Shown here: piece by piece, positions 37,881 through 47,249 of the stretch | Layout of the letters: each line of letters begins with the position of its first letter | Numbering within the stretch: the first letter of the stretch is position 1 | NCBI RefSeq assembly: GCF_000215105.1 | Contig: NC_015588.1 | Coordinates: 2,852,001 to 2,916,000, forward strand | Length of the DNA: 64,000 nt | Direction: 5' to 3' | From: Isoptericola variabilis 225 | GTDB lineage: Bacteria > Actinomycetota > Actinomycetes > Actinomycetales > Cellulomonadaceae | Program-made: the position numbers and the translations under genes | Notes under the pieces: generated by a model | Databases searched by the model: none | Told to the model about the DNA's origin: nothing | Seen by the model: only the letters and a program-made list of their open reading frames with translations

Positions 37881-38822
37881 GTGAGCGCGACCGAGAACCC
37901 GCTGCCCGTCGTCGACACCCCGTCCGCCGTGGAGCCGGGGCTGGACCCCGCCTGGCTCGCGCGCACGGTCGAGCTCGCGCTGGACGAGGACCTCGGCCCC
38001 GTGCCGGGACGTGACGTGACCACCCAGGCGACCGTCCCGCCGTCGGGCAGCGGGACCGCCGACCTCGTGGCCCGCGCGGACGGGACCGTCGCGGGGCTGG
38101 TCGTGGTGCCCGAGACGCTCGAGCAGGTCGCCGACCGCCTGGGCCTGCCCGTGCCCCGGGTGACGTTCCACGCGCAGGACGGCGACGCCGTCGTGCGCGG
38201 GCAGGTGCTCGCGAGCATCACGGGTCGCACGCAGGTGCTGCTCGTCGCGGAGCGCACGATGCTCAACCTCGCGTCGCGGGCGTCGGGGGTCGCGACCGCG
38301 ACGGCGGCGTGGACGCGGGCGCTCGAGGGCACGGGCGCCCGGGTGCTCGACACCCGGAAGACGACTCCCGGCCTGCGCGCGCTCGACAAGTACGCCGTGC
38401 GCACCGGGGGCGGCACGAACAAGCGCATGGGACTCTTCGACGTCGCGATGGTCAAGGACAACCACGTCGTCGCCGCGGGGTCGGTGCGCGCCGCGATCGA
38501 GGCGGTGCGCCGCGCGTTCCCCGACGTCCTGGTCCAGGTCGAGGCCGACACGACGGCGCAGGCGCTCGAGGCGCTCGACGCCGGCGCGGACTTCCTGCTC
38601 CTCGACAACATGCCGACGCCGGTGCTCGCCGAGACCGTCGCCGCCGTCCGGGCGCGCGAGGGTCAGGGCGGCGTGCCCGCGCACGTCGAGCTCGAGGCGA
38701 CCGGGAACCTCACGCTCGAGAGGGCGCGCGAGGTCGCGGAGACGGGCGTCGACTACCTGTCGGTCGGGGCGCTCACGCACTCGGCGCCGATCCTCGACCT
38801 CGCGCTCGACCTGCGCGCCTGA
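37881..38822 (+). CDS. nadC: Nicotinate-nucleotide pyrophosphorylase (quinolinate phosphoribosyltransferase)
   Basis: A 313-residue type II phosphoribosyltransferase converting quinolinate and PRPP to nicotinate mononucleotide in NAD synthesis. The family signatures LALDEDLGPVPGRDVTTQAT, ERTMLNLASRASGVAT, LDTRKTTPGLRALDKYAVRTGGG, KRMGLFDVAMVKDNH and the C-terminal VDYLSVGALTHSAPILD are intact. GTG 37881 fits the leaderless -10; a TTG at 37872 would add three residues. nadB lies convergently just downstream, so quinolinate production and use are encoded side by side; no nadA is in the window. Confidence 0.96.
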   Translation: MSATENPLPVVDTPSAVEPGLDPAWLARTVELALDEDLGPVPGRDVTTQATVPPSGSGTADLVARADGTVAGLVVVPETLEQVADRLGLPVPRVTFHAQDGDAVVRGQVLASITGRTQVLLVAERTMLNLASRASGVATATAAWTRALEGTGARVLDTRKTTPGLRALDKYAVRTGGGTNKRMGLFDVAMVKDNHVVAAGSVRAAIEAVRRAFPDVLVQVEADTTAQALEALDAGADFLLLDNMPTPVLAETVAAVRAREGQGGVPAHVELEATGNLTLERAREVAETGVDYLSVGALTHSAPILDLALDLRA

Positions 38823-38845
38823 GGCGCTCCTCTCCGCGGCAATAC

Positions 38846-38915
38846 GCGCTACCTCGTCGCGCGCGGCGCTACCTCGCGAGAAGACGCGCTACCTCGCGGC
38901 GCGCGGCGCTACCTC
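38846..38915 (-). repeat. GAGGTAGCGC array D, 4 units, period 20 bp
   Basis: Minus-strand cores lie at 38906-38915, 38886-38895, 38866-38875 and 38846-38855. The first two fall inside the nadB coding end: one encodes Glu-Val-Ala and the next supplies Arg and the TAG stop (38891-38889). The rest extend toward the convergent nadC. Confidence 0.92.
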
Positions 38916-40583
38916 GGCGAGGGTGCCGTCGTCGTCGAGCGCGAGCTCGACGCGGCGCTCCCACGCCGGGTCGGGCGCGGGGAAGTCGGTGCGGAAGTGC
39001 CCGCCGCGCGTCTCGGTGCGCAGCCACGCGGCCCGGACGAGCGCGGTCGCGACCTGGTGCACGTTGGTCGTCTCCCACTCGGCGGCCTGCGGGTCCGCCA
39101 CGACGTCGGCGGCCAGGTGCGCGTCGGTCCGCACCTCGGCGAGCCGCCCCGCGGCGGCGCGCAGCGAGCCGTCCGAGCGGATCGGCCCGGCGCCGTCGGA
39201 CGTGGCGCGCTGGACGCGCGAGCGTGCCGCCGCGGCGACGAGCGCCGACCCGCCGGGCCGCGCCTCGGGCTCCGGCGCGGACCGCAGCTCGCCCGCGTCG
39301 TACCGCGCCGCGACGTCGTGCGCCGCCCGGTGCGCGAACACGAGCCCCTCGAGCAGCGAGTTGGACGCGAGCCGGTTGGCGCCGTGCACGCCCGTGCACG
39401 CGACCTCGCCCACGGCGTACAGCCCGGGCACGGACGACCGGCCGCGCAGGTCGGTCACGACGCCGCCCGAGTGGTAGTGCTGGGCGGGAGCCACGGGGAC
39501 GGGCTCCTCGGTCCAGTCGATCCCGTGCGCGGCGAGCCGTTCGGTGATCGAGGGGAAGCGCCGGCGCAGGAAGTCGGCGCCGAGGTGCCGCGCGTCGAGC
39601 AGCACGTGGTCGGCCGACGTCGCGGCCGTCCGCCGCACGATCGCGTGCGCCACGACGTCGCGCGGCGCGAGCTCGGCCAGCTCGTGCACGTCCGGCATGA
39701 AGCGGTGGCCGTCGACGTCGAGCAGCAGCGCGCCCTCGCCGCGCACGGCCTCGCTGATGAGCGGCACCTGCCCGCGAGCGCCCGCGCCGAGCCACAGCAC
39801 CGTCGGGTGGAACTGCACGAACTCGAGGTCGCCGACGACCGCGCCGGCGCGCAGCGCGGCCGCGATGCCGTCGCCCGTGGCACCGGGCGGGTTGGTCGAG
39901 GAGCGGAACACCTGGCCCACTCCCCCGGTCGCGAGCACGACGACGGGCGCGAGCACGGCGCCGACGCCGTCGCGCGAGCCCTCACCCCGCACGTGCAGCG
40001 TCACGCCCGCGGCCGGCCGGCGGCCGTCGGCGTCCGGGGCGCCGGTGAGCACGTCGAGCACGAGCGCGTTCTCCACGACCTCGATGCCGGGGTCGTGCCG
40101 CACGGCCTCGATCTGCGCGACGAGCGCGCGCGAGATCTCCGCGCCGGTCGCGTCGCCGCCGGCGTGGGCGATCCGGTCGGCGCGGTGGCCGCCCTCGCGC
40201 GTGAGCGCGATGCCGCCGTCGGGCCCCAGGTCGAACGTCGTGCCGCGCGCGACGAGCTCGTGCACGCGGTCGGGGCCCTCGGTGACGAGCACCTCGACGG
40301 CCTCGGGGTCGCTCAGCCCGCCGCCCGCGACGAGCGTGTCGTGCAGGTGCGCCTCGGGCGTGTCGTCGGGGTGCAGCGCGGCCGCGATGCCGCCCTGGGC
40401 CCACACGGTCGAGCCGGACGACAGCCGGCCCTTCGTCACGAGCAGGACGTGCGGCACGCGCGTGCGCAGCTCGAGCGCCGCGGTGAGGCCGGCGATCCCC
40501 GACCCGACGACGACGGCGTCCGCGGACGTCGTCCATCCCGGCTCGGGGGCGGCGAGCGCGCGGGCGAGCCGCGGCGGCGTCAC
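38889..40583 (-). CDS. nadB: L-aspartate oxidase
   Basis: A 564-residue flavoprotein oxidising L-aspartate to iminoaspartate, the first step of de novo NAD synthesis. The FAD dinucleotide fold GSGIAG (27-32), the succinate dehydrogenase-family signature [11 protein letters not shown], the active-site HTHE-like region [19 protein letters not shown], and the C-terminal [24 protein letters not shown] are present. The last nine residues (EVAPRAAR and before) are encoded by two repeat units, giving a variable low-information C-terminus. The GTG overlaps the panD stop. Confidence 0.96.
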   Translation of the reverse strand: MTPPRLARALAAPEPGWTTSADAVVVGSGIAGLTAALELRTRVPHVLLVTKGRLSSGSTVWAQGGIAAALHPDDTPEAHLHDTLVAGGGLSDPEAVEVLVTEGPDRVHELVARGTTFDLGPDGGIALTREGGHRADRIAHAGGDATGAEISRALVAQIEAVRHDPGIEVVENALVLDVLTGAPDADGRRPAAGVTLHVRGEGSRDGVGAVLAPVVVLATGGVGQVFRSSTNPPGATGDGIAAALRAGAVVGDLEFVQFHPTVLWLGAGARGQVPLISEAVRGEGALLLDVDGHRFMPDVHELAELAPRDVVAHAIVRRTAATSADHVLLDARHLGADFLRRRFPSITERLAAHGIDWTEEPVPVAPAQHYHSGGVVTDLRGRSSVPGLYAVGEVACTGVHGANRLASNSLLEGLVFAHRAAHDVAARYDAGELRSAPEPEARPGGSALVAAAARSRVQRATSDGAGPIRSDGSLRAAAGRLAEVRTDAHLAADVVADPQAAEWETTNVHQVATALVRAAWLRTETRGGHFRTDFPAPDPAWERRVELALDDDGTLAEVAPRAAR

Positions 40584-41149
40584 CGGGCGGGCTCGACGTC
40601 GTGCGCCTCCGCGACCGCGCGGCCCGCGGCGGTCCGCACGAGGCCCGCGGCCTGGTACGGCTCGATCGGGACGCCGGAGTCGAGCAGGCCGTAGCCGTCG
40701 GGCGCGTGGCCCGGGTCGTCGTGCACCTCGACGATGCGGTTGTTCTCGTCGACGAACACGACGTTGGGCAGGAAGGTCCGCGCGTCGTAGTCGGACAGCA
40801 TGCCGTAGGCGATGACGATGACGACGTCGCCCGGGTGCACGAGGTGGGCGGCGGCGCCGTTGATGCTGATCTGGCCGGAGCCGGCCTCGCCCGGGATGAC
40901 GTACGTCGTCAGGCGTGCCCCGTTGGTGACGTCGACGACGTCGACCTGCTGGCCGGGGATGAGGTCGGCGGCGTCGAGCAGGTCGGTGTCGATCGTGATC
41001 GAGCCCACGTAGTGCAGGTCCGCCTGCGTCACGGTCGCCCGGTGGATCTTGCCGATCATCATGGGTCGCTGCAGGGACGCGGGGCGGCGCACGGGCGCAC
41101 GGTGCTCGCCGTCGCGGCGGGCCGCGGACGACTCGGTGTGCTCAGTCAC
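40580..41149 (-). CDS. panD: Aspartate 1-decarboxylase, N- and C-terminally extended
   Basis: A pyruvoyl enzyme making beta-alanine for pantothenate. The core [21 protein letters not shown] is followed by [21 protein letters not shown]; self-cleavage should occur between Gly49 and Ser50. The product is 189 residues against the usual 125-140. The GTG at 41149 has a strong AGGAGG 6 nt upstream, while ATG 41062, where most PanD proteins begin, has none, so the 29-residue basic/polar extension is probably real. About 35 extra residues follow the fold. Overlaps panC by 8 nt. Confidence 0.93.
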   Translation of the reverse strand: MTEHTESSAARRDGEHRAPVRRPASLQRPMMIGKIHRATVTQADLHYVGSITIDTDLLDAADLIPGQQVDVVDVTNGARLTTYVIPGEAGSGQISINGAAAHLVHPGDVVIVIAYGMLSDYDARTFLPNVVFVDENNRIVEVHDDPGHAPDGYGLLDSGVPIEPYQAAGLVRTAAGRAVAEAHDVEPAR

Positions 41150-42107
41150 GGGGTGCCTCCTGACCAGGGACGGCGTCCTGCACGGTCGGCGCGGCGACGT
41201 CCACGGCCTGGTTGTCGATCAGTCGGGTGGTGCCCACGCGTGCCGCGACGAGCAGCAGCGCGGGACCGGTGTGGTCCCCCGGCACCTCGTCCACCGTAGC
41301 CGGGTCGACGAGAGCCAGGTAATCCACCACAACGCCGGGGGCGTCGTTGAGGATTCCCGACGCCGTCGCGAGCACCGCGGCCGCGCCGCGGCCGGCGGCG
41401 GCCTCCTCGGCCCCCGCCCGCAGGGCACGGGAGAGCGCGAGCGCGACGTGCCGCTCGTCGTCGGACAGGTAGGCGTTGCGCGACGACATGGCCAGCCCGT
41501 CGGGGTCGCGCACGGTCGGCACGCCGACGATCTCGACGTCGAGGTCGAGGTCGCGCACCATGCGCCGGACCGCGAGGAGCTGCTGCGCGTCCTTCTCGCC
41601 GAACAGCGCGACGTCGGGCCGCACGAGGTGCATGAGCTTGAGCACGACGGTGAGCACGCCGTCCATGTGCCCGGGCCGGAACACGCCCTCGAGGACCTCG
41701 CCGATGCGGCCGGCCGAGACCCGCACGATCGGGTCGCCGTCGGGGTACACGACGTCGGGCGTCGGGGCGAACACGACGTCCGCGCCGGCCGACGCGACCT
41801 TGGCGACGTCGCCCTCGAGGTCGCGCGGGTACTTCTCCAGGTCCTCGCCCGGTCCGAACTGGAGCGGGTTGACGAAGATCGTCACCACGACCTGCCCGCC
41901 CGGCCCGGCCTCCTCGCGCGCCCGGCGCACGAGCTGCAGGTGGCCCTCGTGCAGCGCACCCATGGTCATGACGACGGCACGGCGGTCCGTGACGTCGGGG
42001 CCGCCGAGGGCCCACGCGCCGAGGGCGTCGCGCAGCTCGGCTCGCGTCCGCACGACGGCGGGACGCGCCTCGTCCTCGGCGGCTGCGGTCGTCTCGGCGG
42101 TGGTCAT
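41142..42107 (-). CDS. panC: Pantothenate synthetase
   Basis: A 321-residue ATP-dependent ligase joining pantoate and beta-alanine. It is a cytidylyltransferase-fold enzyme: the HIGH-type motif MGALHEGH (49-56), [36 protein letters not shown] and the KMSKS-equivalent [15 protein letters not shown] are intact. A 20-residue Ala/Glu-rich N-terminal extension precedes the fold. Its substrate beta-alanine comes from the overlapping panD, and it overlaps the DUF2520 gene upstream (ATGA), so all three are coupled. Confidence 0.96.
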   Translation of the reverse strand: MTTAETTAAAEDEARPAVVRTRAELRDALGAWALGGPDVTDRRAVVMTMGALHEGHLQLVRRAREEAGPGGQVVVTIFVNPLQFGPGEDLEKYPRDLEGDVAKVASAGADVVFAPTPDVVYPDGDPIVRVSAGRIGEVLEGVFRPGHMDGVLTVVLKLMHLVRPDVALFGEKDAQQLLAVRRMVRDLDLDVEIVGVPTVRDPDGLAMSSRNAYLSDDERHVALALSRALRAGAEEAAAGRGAAAVLATASGILNDAPGVVVDYLALVDPATVDEVPGDHTGPALLLVAARVGTTRLIDNQAVDVAAPTVQDAVPGQEAPRD

Positions 42108-43060
42108 GCGTCCTCCTCGGAGGGTCCTGCGGGTCGGGGGTGGTCCAGGGCGTCGAGCAGCGCCTGGGCGGCCGCGTCGTCGATGCGGTGGCTCGCGAGC
42201 GCGCGGCGGGTCGCCCCGCGCGCGAGCTCGGTGTACGACGCCGGCACGTCGGTCGCGCCGGTGCGCGCGGCGAGGTCGCCGAGCACCTCGAGGTGCCGCG
42301 ACACCGTGCCGACGTCGCCGCGCGAGACGGGGCCCGTGAGCGCCGCGATGGCGCCCGGGCCTACGCCCTCGCGCACGTCGGCGGCGCGCGTCGCGCCGTC
42401 GAGCGCGGCGCCGAGCAGCGGGGCGAGCACGCGGCCGGGCGCGGCGACGCCCGCGGCCTCGAGCGCCTGCGCGGCCTGCGCCACGAGCACCACGAGGTGG
42501 TTGGCGCCGTGCGCGAGCGCCGCGTGGTAGAGCCCGCGGGCCTCCTCGGCGACGACCACCGGCTCGCCGCCGACCTCGACGACGAGGGCCTGCCCGATGG
42601 GCAGCACCGCCGCGGGCGCGGTGACGGCGAACGTGCAGCCCTCGAGGCGGGCGAGGTCGAGCGACGTGCCCGTGAACGTCATGGCGGGGTGCAGCGCGAG
42701 CGGGATGGCGCCCGCGCGGCGCGCGGGCTCGAGCACCGAGACCCCGGCGCTGCCCGCGGTGTGCACCACGAGCTGGCCCGGCTGCCAGGCGCCAACCTCG
42801 GCGAGGCCGGCGACCAGGCCGGCCAGCGCGTCGTCGGGCACCGCGAGCAGGACGAGCTCGGCGCGCTCGACGACCTCGTCGACCGTGAGGTTCGGGACGC
42901 CGGGCAGCAGCGTGGCGATGCGCTCGCGCGAGGCGTCGCTGATGCCGCTCGCGCCCACGACCGTGTGGCCGGCCGCGCGCAGCGCGCTGCCCAGGACCGC
43001 GCCCACGCGCCCGGCGCCGACCACGCCCACCCCGAGGCGGCCGGGCGGGGTCGCGCTCAC
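42104..43060 (-). CDS. Rossmann-like/DUF2520 dehydrogenase-like protein
   Basis: A 318-residue protein with an N-terminal NAD(P)-binding Rossmann fold ([22 protein letters not shown], GxGxxG near 15-20) and a C-terminal helical DUF2520 domain from about 140 ([15 protein letters not shown] through [13 protein letters not shown]). The layout resembles ketopantoate reductase/pyrroline-5-carboxylate reductase enzymes. These genes very commonly sit beside panC in actinobacteria, so a role in pantoate supply (as a PanE-like reductase) is plausible but unproven. GTG 43060 overlaps the PH-domain gene stop and its stop overlaps panC. Confidence 0.87.
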   Translation of the reverse strand: MSATPPGRLGVGVVGAGRVGAVLGSALRAAGHTVVGASGISDASRERIATLLPGVPNLTVDEVVERAELVLLAVPDDALAGLVAGLAEVGAWQPGQLVVHTAGSAGVSVLEPARRAGAIPLALHPAMTFTGTSLDLARLEGCTFAVTAPAAVLPIGQALVVEVGGEPVVVAEEARGLYHAALAHGANHLVVLVAQAAQALEAAGVAAPGRVLAPLLGAALDGATRAADVREGVGPGAIAALTGPVSRGDVGTVSRHLEVLGDLAARTGATDVPASYTELARGATRRALASHRIDDAAAQALLDALDHPRPAGPSEEDA

Positions 43061-44649
43061 CGGACGTCCTCCGGCTGGTCGGCGGGGCTCGGGCCCGCCT
43101 CGCGGGCGGGCAGCCGCTCGGGCTCGACCTGCGGCACGGCCTCGGCCACGTGCTCCATCCACCGCTCGGGCGTCGCGTGGGCGCGCGCGGAGCGCGCCCG
43201 GACCGCCTGCTCGTCGAGGAGCCGGGCGGCGTCGTCGACGGCGAGGTGGTACGCGACCGGACGCACCGGACCGGCCGTCGAGTGCAGCTCGAAGTTCGCG
43301 AGCCCGCGCCGCCGCTCCCACGGCCCCTGCGTCAGGCCGAGCGACTGGGTGCGCTCGTGCGGCACGACGACGAGCGAGCGCACGAACCGGCCCGTGCGCA
43401 CGAGCAGCGCGCGGTCGGTCACCGCGACGCCGTTGCGGCGCCAGGTCCACGGGTCGAGCAGGCGGGCGCGGCGCGGGCTCGTGACGAACCAGCGGTCGGT
43501 GCGCGCGTCGCCCGCGAGCGCCTCGTCGAGCAGCTCGCGCGGCTCGTCGGTGCCGAGGTCGGGCAGCACGAGCCACAGGGCCGCGAGCGCCTCGTCACGG
43601 GGGCCGACCGGCAGCAGGATGTTCTGCGACTCGTTGCCGTCGCTCGAGTGGTAGCCCGCGACGTTGACCTTGACGCGCCACCAGTCGGGCCCGCGCCAGA
43701 ACGGTCCCTGCGAGAGCGAGACGGCCTGGACGCGCCCGGGCGGGATGGTCTGGGCGCGGGTCTCGAGCAGGCCGTGGCGCAGCCGGATGCCGTCGGGCGA
43801 GATCGCCGCGCGGAAGCCGAACTCGCCGGCGAAGCGCTGGAACAGGTACCCGCCCGCGGCGAGCACCGCGGGCAGCGCGGACGCGAGGACGCCGAGGCTG
43901 CGCGTCACGACGACGGCCACCGCGACCGCCACGAGCACGACGACGAGGACCCACACCGCGGCCGAGCGCACGAGCGACACCAGGAGGCGGCCCGGCGGCA
44001 CCTCGTACACCGGGTGCTCGGGCGCCTCGGCCACGACGGGCATCGGCGGTTCGGCCTCCCCCGCCACGGTCCCGGGGCTGTCAGGCCCCGGTGATTCCAG
44101 GGGGTCACCGGCGTCCGACGGCTCGGTGGCCGGGGACGACGGCACGGTGCGGCGGGCCTTGACCCCGGCCGCGCGCGCGAGCAGGTCGGCGCGCAGGGCC
44201 TGCGCGTCCGCCTCCTTGAGGAAGCCGATCGCGACGCCCGAGCCCGATCCGCCCGCGACCTCGAGCGTGAGCTCGGCGAGGCCGAAGATGCGCGCGAGCA
44301 GCGGCTGGCGGACGTCGACGGCCTGCAGGCGGTCGAGGCGGGCGTGCCGCTGCTGGCGGAACAGCACGCCCTTGCGCAGGTGGACGGCGTCGTCGTCGAC
44401 CGCGTACGCGGTCATGCGCCACGCGAGCGCGGCGTAGCCGAACGCGACGGCGGCGAACAGCACGAGCGCGAGCAGCGCCTGCCACCACACGCTCTGCACC
44501 GTGCCGGCGACCTGGCCGACGCGCGGCAGGTCCTCGACGACCTGCTGGCCGCCGATGACGAGCACCGCCGCGAGCGCCGCCCAGCCGCGCACGAACGGCG
44601 TGACGGGATGGACGCGGCGCCACCCGTCGGCGGGCGTCGGAGCGCTCAC
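43057..44649 (-). CDS. Membrane protein with bacterial PH (bPH2/DUF304) domains, YdbT-like
   Basis: A 530-residue membrane protein. It has an N-terminal helix pair (about 22-75), a first bPH2 domain ([21 protein letters not shown] through [13 protein letters not shown]) and a Pro/Ser/Glu-rich linker (about 165-225). Two more membrane helices (near 235-275) precede further bPH2 units ([21 protein letters not shown] and [20 protein letters not shown]). Each PH unit keeps the strand pattern G-x-x-x-R-x-x-x-V-P-x-x-x-x-Q. Together with the next gene it forms the YdbS/YdbT pair known across Gram-positive bacteria; function unknown, possibly envelope stress. Confidence 0.88.
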   Translation of the reverse strand: MSAPTPADGWRRVHPVTPFVRGWAALAAVLVIGGQQVVEDLPRVGQVAGTVQSVWWQALLALVLFAAVAFGYAALAWRMTAYAVDDDAVHLRKGVLFRQQRHARLDRLQAVDVRQPLLARIFGLAELTLEVAGGSGSGVAIGFLKEADAQALRADLLARAAGVKARRTVPSSPATEPSDAGDPLESPGPDSPGTVAGEAEPPMPVVAEAPEHPVYEVPPGRLLVSLVRSAAVWVLVVVLVAVAVAVVVTRSLGVLASALPAVLAAGGYLFQRFAGEFGFRAAISPDGIRLRHGLLETRAQTIPPGRVQAVSLSQGPFWRGPDWWRVKVNVAGYHSSDGNESQNILLPVGPRDEALAALWLVLPDLGTDEPRELLDEALAGDARTDRWFVTSPRRARLLDPWTWRRNGVAVTDRALLVRTGRFVRSLVVVPHERTQSLGLTQGPWERRRGLANFELHSTAGPVRPVAYHLAVDDAARLLDEQAVRARSARAHATPERWMEHVAEAVPQVEPERLPAREAGPSPADQPEDVR

Positions 44650-45149
44650 AGGCCCGCCAGCCTCGCCTCGCCGCGCACGGTGAGGCGGTCGCGCAGCCGC
44701 TCGGCCTCCTCGGGCGCGAGCCCCGGGATGTCGGCGTCGGTGCTCGCGGAGGCCGTGTGGAGCTGGACCTTCGCCAGGCCGAGCTTGCGGTCGAGCGGGC
44801 CCGCCTCGACGTCGACGTACTGCATGCGCCCGTACGGCACGACGACGAGCGACCGGAAGAGGATGCCCTTGCGGATGAGCAGGTCGTCGTCGCGCTCGGC
44901 GTAGCCGATCGCGCGCACCTGCCGCGGGACGACGATCGCCACCCACACGAGGATCGCGGCCGGCACGGCCGCGACGAACCAGAGCCACGGCGTCACCGCG
45001 AGCCCGAGGACGACGCCGGCGACGATCGGGACGCCGAGCGTGATCGCCGCGGTCACGAGGCGGGCCGTGACGAGGCGCGGCGAGACGCGCTGCCACGTGA
45101 CGCCGGGCGGGTCGAACGGTCCCGACGTGGTCACGGGTTCGCTGGTCAT
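44646..45149 (-). CDS. bPH2 (DUF304) membrane protein, YdbS-like
   Basis: A 167-residue protein with two membrane helices (about 28-75: VTAAITLGVPIVAGVVLGLA and WLWFVAAVPAAILVWVAIVV) and one bPH2 domain, YAERDDDLLIRKGILFRSLV through VDVEAGPLDRKLGLAKVQLH. It is the small partner of the larger PH-domain protein, whose GTG overlaps its stop (GTGA). It starts 22 nt after the DUF3180 gene, and GGGAG stands upstream of the ATG. Confidence 0.88.
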   Translation of the reverse strand: MTSEPVTTSGPFDPPGVTWQRVSPRLVTARLVTAAITLGVPIVAGVVLGLAVTPWLWFVAAVPAAILVWVAIVVPRQVRAIGYAERDDDLLIRKGILFRSLVVVPYGRMQYVDVEAGPLDRKLGLAKVQLHTASASTDADIPGLAPEEAERLRDRLTVRGEARLAGL

Positions 45150-45171
45150 GCGGTCATTCTCCCATCCCGGG

Positions 45172-45651
45172 TCAGGACGGCAGCGGGTCCGGGCTCTCCT
45201 CCGCCTGCGCGTCGTCCGACGGCGGCAGCTCGCAGAACTTCTCGACGACCAGCCCGACGACGGCCAGGACGACCGAGCAGACGACCGCGACGCCCGCCGC
45301 GAGCGCGTGCTCGCGCCGCGACTCGATCTCGAGCTGGCCCACGTGGACGACCACCTCGGCGAGGTAGCGTCCCGCGAGCAGCGCGCCCGTGAGGGCGGCG
45401 GCCTTCGCCAGCACGAACGTCCGCGCGGCGCGCAGCGGGTCGAGGTCGGGCCGCACGCCCTTCTGGTACTGGCGGACGGTCCAGCCCGCCCAGAAGATGC
45501 CGCCCGCGAGCCCGAGGATCGCGACGTACTCGACCCACGCGACCTCGGGCAGGTAGACGCCGTAGCTCTCGAGCATGCGCAGCACCACCGCGCCGACGGC
45601 CGCGACCGCGGTGAGGACGAGCGCGAGCATGCGGACCGAGGTGCGGCGCAT
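45172..45651 (-). CDS. DUF3180 membrane protein
   Basis: A 159-residue membrane protein of the actinobacterial DUF3180 family with four predicted helices: VRMLALVLTAVAAVGAVVLR, VEYVAILGLAGGIFWAGWTV, a segment around ALTGALLAGRYLAEVVV, and AAGVAVVCSVVLAVVGLVV. It is regularly found between folK and the PH-domain genes in this lineage. Its ATG shares a base with the folB/folK stop (TGATG). No function is known. The acidic C-terminus (PPSDDAQAEESPDPLPS) is cytoplasmic by the positive-inside pattern. Confidence 0.85.
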   Translation of the reverse strand: MRRTSVRMLALVLTAVAAVGAVVLRMLESYGVYLPEVAWVEYVAILGLAGGIFWAGWTVRQYQKGVRPDLDPLRAARTFVLAKAAALTGALLAGRYLAEVVVHVGQLEIESRREHALAAGVAVVCSVVLAVVGLVVEKFCELPPSDDAQAEESPDPLPS

Positions 45652-47249
45652 CAGCGGTCGCGATCGTCGGCGTGCGGCGGGTGGTACGACGGCGGTGCGA
45701 ACGCCCGGTCCGTCGGCGGCAGGTACGCGGTGTCCGACGGCGCGGTGTCCGACGGCGCGGCGTACGCCCTGTCGGTCGCCGGCGCGTACTGCTCGGGGCG
45801 GGGCGCGAACGGCGAGTCCGGCGCCGGCGGGATCGGCTCGTGCACCGGCTGCGCGGGCGCCTGCTGCGGAGGCACGGCCGCCTGCGGGGGCAGGGCCTGC
45901 TGCGGAGGCACCGCCTGGGGCGGGACCGGCTGCTGCGGGGGCACGGTCTGAGGGGGGACCGCGTGGGCGCCGGACGTCGGGCGCTCGGGCAGCGGCGCGG
46001 ACGACGGGACGGGGCCCGTGCCCGGCGCGGGCGGCGCGGGCGGCGCCGGCGCCACGGTGTCCTGCGGGTCGGCGAGCCAGTCGAGCGCGAGCCAGCGGAT
46101 CCCGGAGCGGTCCGGCGCGGTCGCCGCGAGCTGGGCGACCGGCCCGCCGCCGAGCCCGTGGAGCACCGCGTCGGGCGCGACCTCGGCCCACGGCACGAGC
46201 ACGAACGCGCGCTCGCGGGCGCGCGGGTGCGGCAGCTCGAGGTCGTCGGCCGTCGCGACGAGCGTGCCGTACTGCACGATGTCGACGTCGAGCGTGCGCG
46301 GGCCCCACCGCTCCTCGCGGACCCGGCCGTGCTGCTCCTCGACACGCTGGCACGCGTGCAGCACCTCGCGCGGCGAGAGCGTGGTGCGGGCCAGCAGGAC
46401 GGCGTTGAGGAAGTCCGGCTGCTCGGGGCCGCCGACCGCGGCGGTGCGGGCGAGGGGCGAGACCTCCATGACCTGCAGGCCCGCGATGCGGTCGATGTCG
46501 GTCACGGCCTGGCGGAGCGTCGCCTGCGCCTCGCCGAGGTTCGCGCCGAGCGCGATGACGACCTCCACGGGCTCGTCCGGCGCCACGTCGAGCGGGTCGC
46601 GCACCGGCTCGGGCTCCTCCGGGGGCGCCGGCACGACGCCGAGCGGCTCCGGGTCGAACGCCGGGACGCCGGTCACCGGCGGCGCGGGCGGGGCGGGCGG
46701 CGCCGGCACCGCGGTGACGGGGGCCCGCTCGGCCGCCGGCTCGTGGCTGTCGGCCTCGGCCTGCTCGGGCGCGGTCGGCGCCTCGGGCTCGACCTGCGCG
46801 GCCTGCTCCGGCTCCCCCGCGGGCGCCTCCGCGGGGACCACGGGCGTGCGGACGCGGTCGCGCCGGATCGCGACCTCGACGTCGTCGAACGGCACCGCGA
46901 TGGGCGCCTGCGGCTTGTGGACGCGCACGTCGACGGCGTGCACCGCGGGGTACGCGAGCGCGGCCGCGGCGATGCGCTCCGCGACCGTCTCGACGAGGTC
47001 GGCGGGGCGGCCGGCGAGGACGTCGTGGACGTCCTCGGCGACGTCGGCGTAGCTCACGGTCGCGGCGAGGTCGTCGCCCCGCGCGGCGGCGCGCGTGTCG
47101 AGGTGCAGCACGACGTCGGCGCGGAACACCTGTCCCTCGGCGCGCTCGTGGGCGAGCACGCCGTGGTGGCCCGTGGCGGTCACGCCCGTGAGGCGGATCT
47201 GGTCGAGCGGCTGGCCGTCGGGTCCCGGTACGGCACCGGAGAACGTCAC
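45651..47249 (-). CDS. folB/folK: FolB-FolK fusion: dihydroneopterin aldolase / HPPK with long Pro-Gln-rich tail
   Basis: A 532-residue two-domain folate enzyme. Residues about 15-130 form dihydroneopterin aldolase (IRLTGVTATGHHGVLAHER, the VSYADVAEDVHDVL Glu/Tyr region, VHKPQAPI). A Glu/Pro/Ala linker of about 95 residues follows, then HPPK from about 225 (VEVVIALGANLGEAQATLRQ, the ATP/Mg motif RWGPRTLDVDIVQYG, LPHPRARERAFVLVPWAEV). A low-complexity tail of about 135 residues with recurring PPQQ/PPQA motifs ends the protein. Fusion couples two successive steps of dihydrofolate synthesis; the tail is not found in ordinary HPPK. GTG overlaps folP. Confidence 0.93.
   Translation of the reverse strand: MTFSGAVPGPDGQPLDQIRLTGVTATGHHGVLAHERAEGQVFRADVVLHLDTRAAARGDDLAATVSYADVAEDVHDVLAGRPADLVETVAERIAAAALAYPAVHAVDVRVHKPQAPIAVPFDDVEVAIRRDRVRTPVVPAEAPAGEPEQAAQVEPEAPTAPEQAEADSHEPAAERAPVTAVPAPPAPPAPPVTGVPAFDPEPLGVVPAPPEEPEPVRDPLDVAPDEPVEVVIALGANLGEAQATLRQAVTDIDRIAGLQVMEVSPLARTAAVGGPEQPDFLNAVLLARTTLSPREVLHACQRVEEQHGRVREERWGPRTLDVDIVQYGTLVATADDLELPHPRARERAFVLVPWAEVAPDAVLHGLGGGPVAQLAATAPDRSGIRWLALDWLADPQDTVAPAPPAPPAPGTGPVPSSAPLPERPTSGAHAVPPQTVPPQQPVPPQAVPPQQALPPQAAVPPQQAPAQPVHEPIPPAPDSPFAPRPEQYAPATDRAYAAPSDTAPSDTAYLPPTDRAFAPPSYHPPHADDRDR

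Noticed and set aside
37734..38611. Reverse-strand reading frames across arrays encoding periodic peptides (RYLGGRCATSAGGALPR-like)
   Set aside because: The antisense of GAGGTAGCGC contains no stop in any frame, so every array opens long frames with a 20-codon period. They have no independent starts and overlap real genes.
44060..44120. Hairpin-like GC palindrome (CCGGGGCTGTCAGGCCCCGG) inside the PH-domain gene
   Set aside because: It lies in an uninterrupted coding linker rich in Pro, Ser and Gly codons, with no gene end nearby. The symmetry is likely a codon effect.
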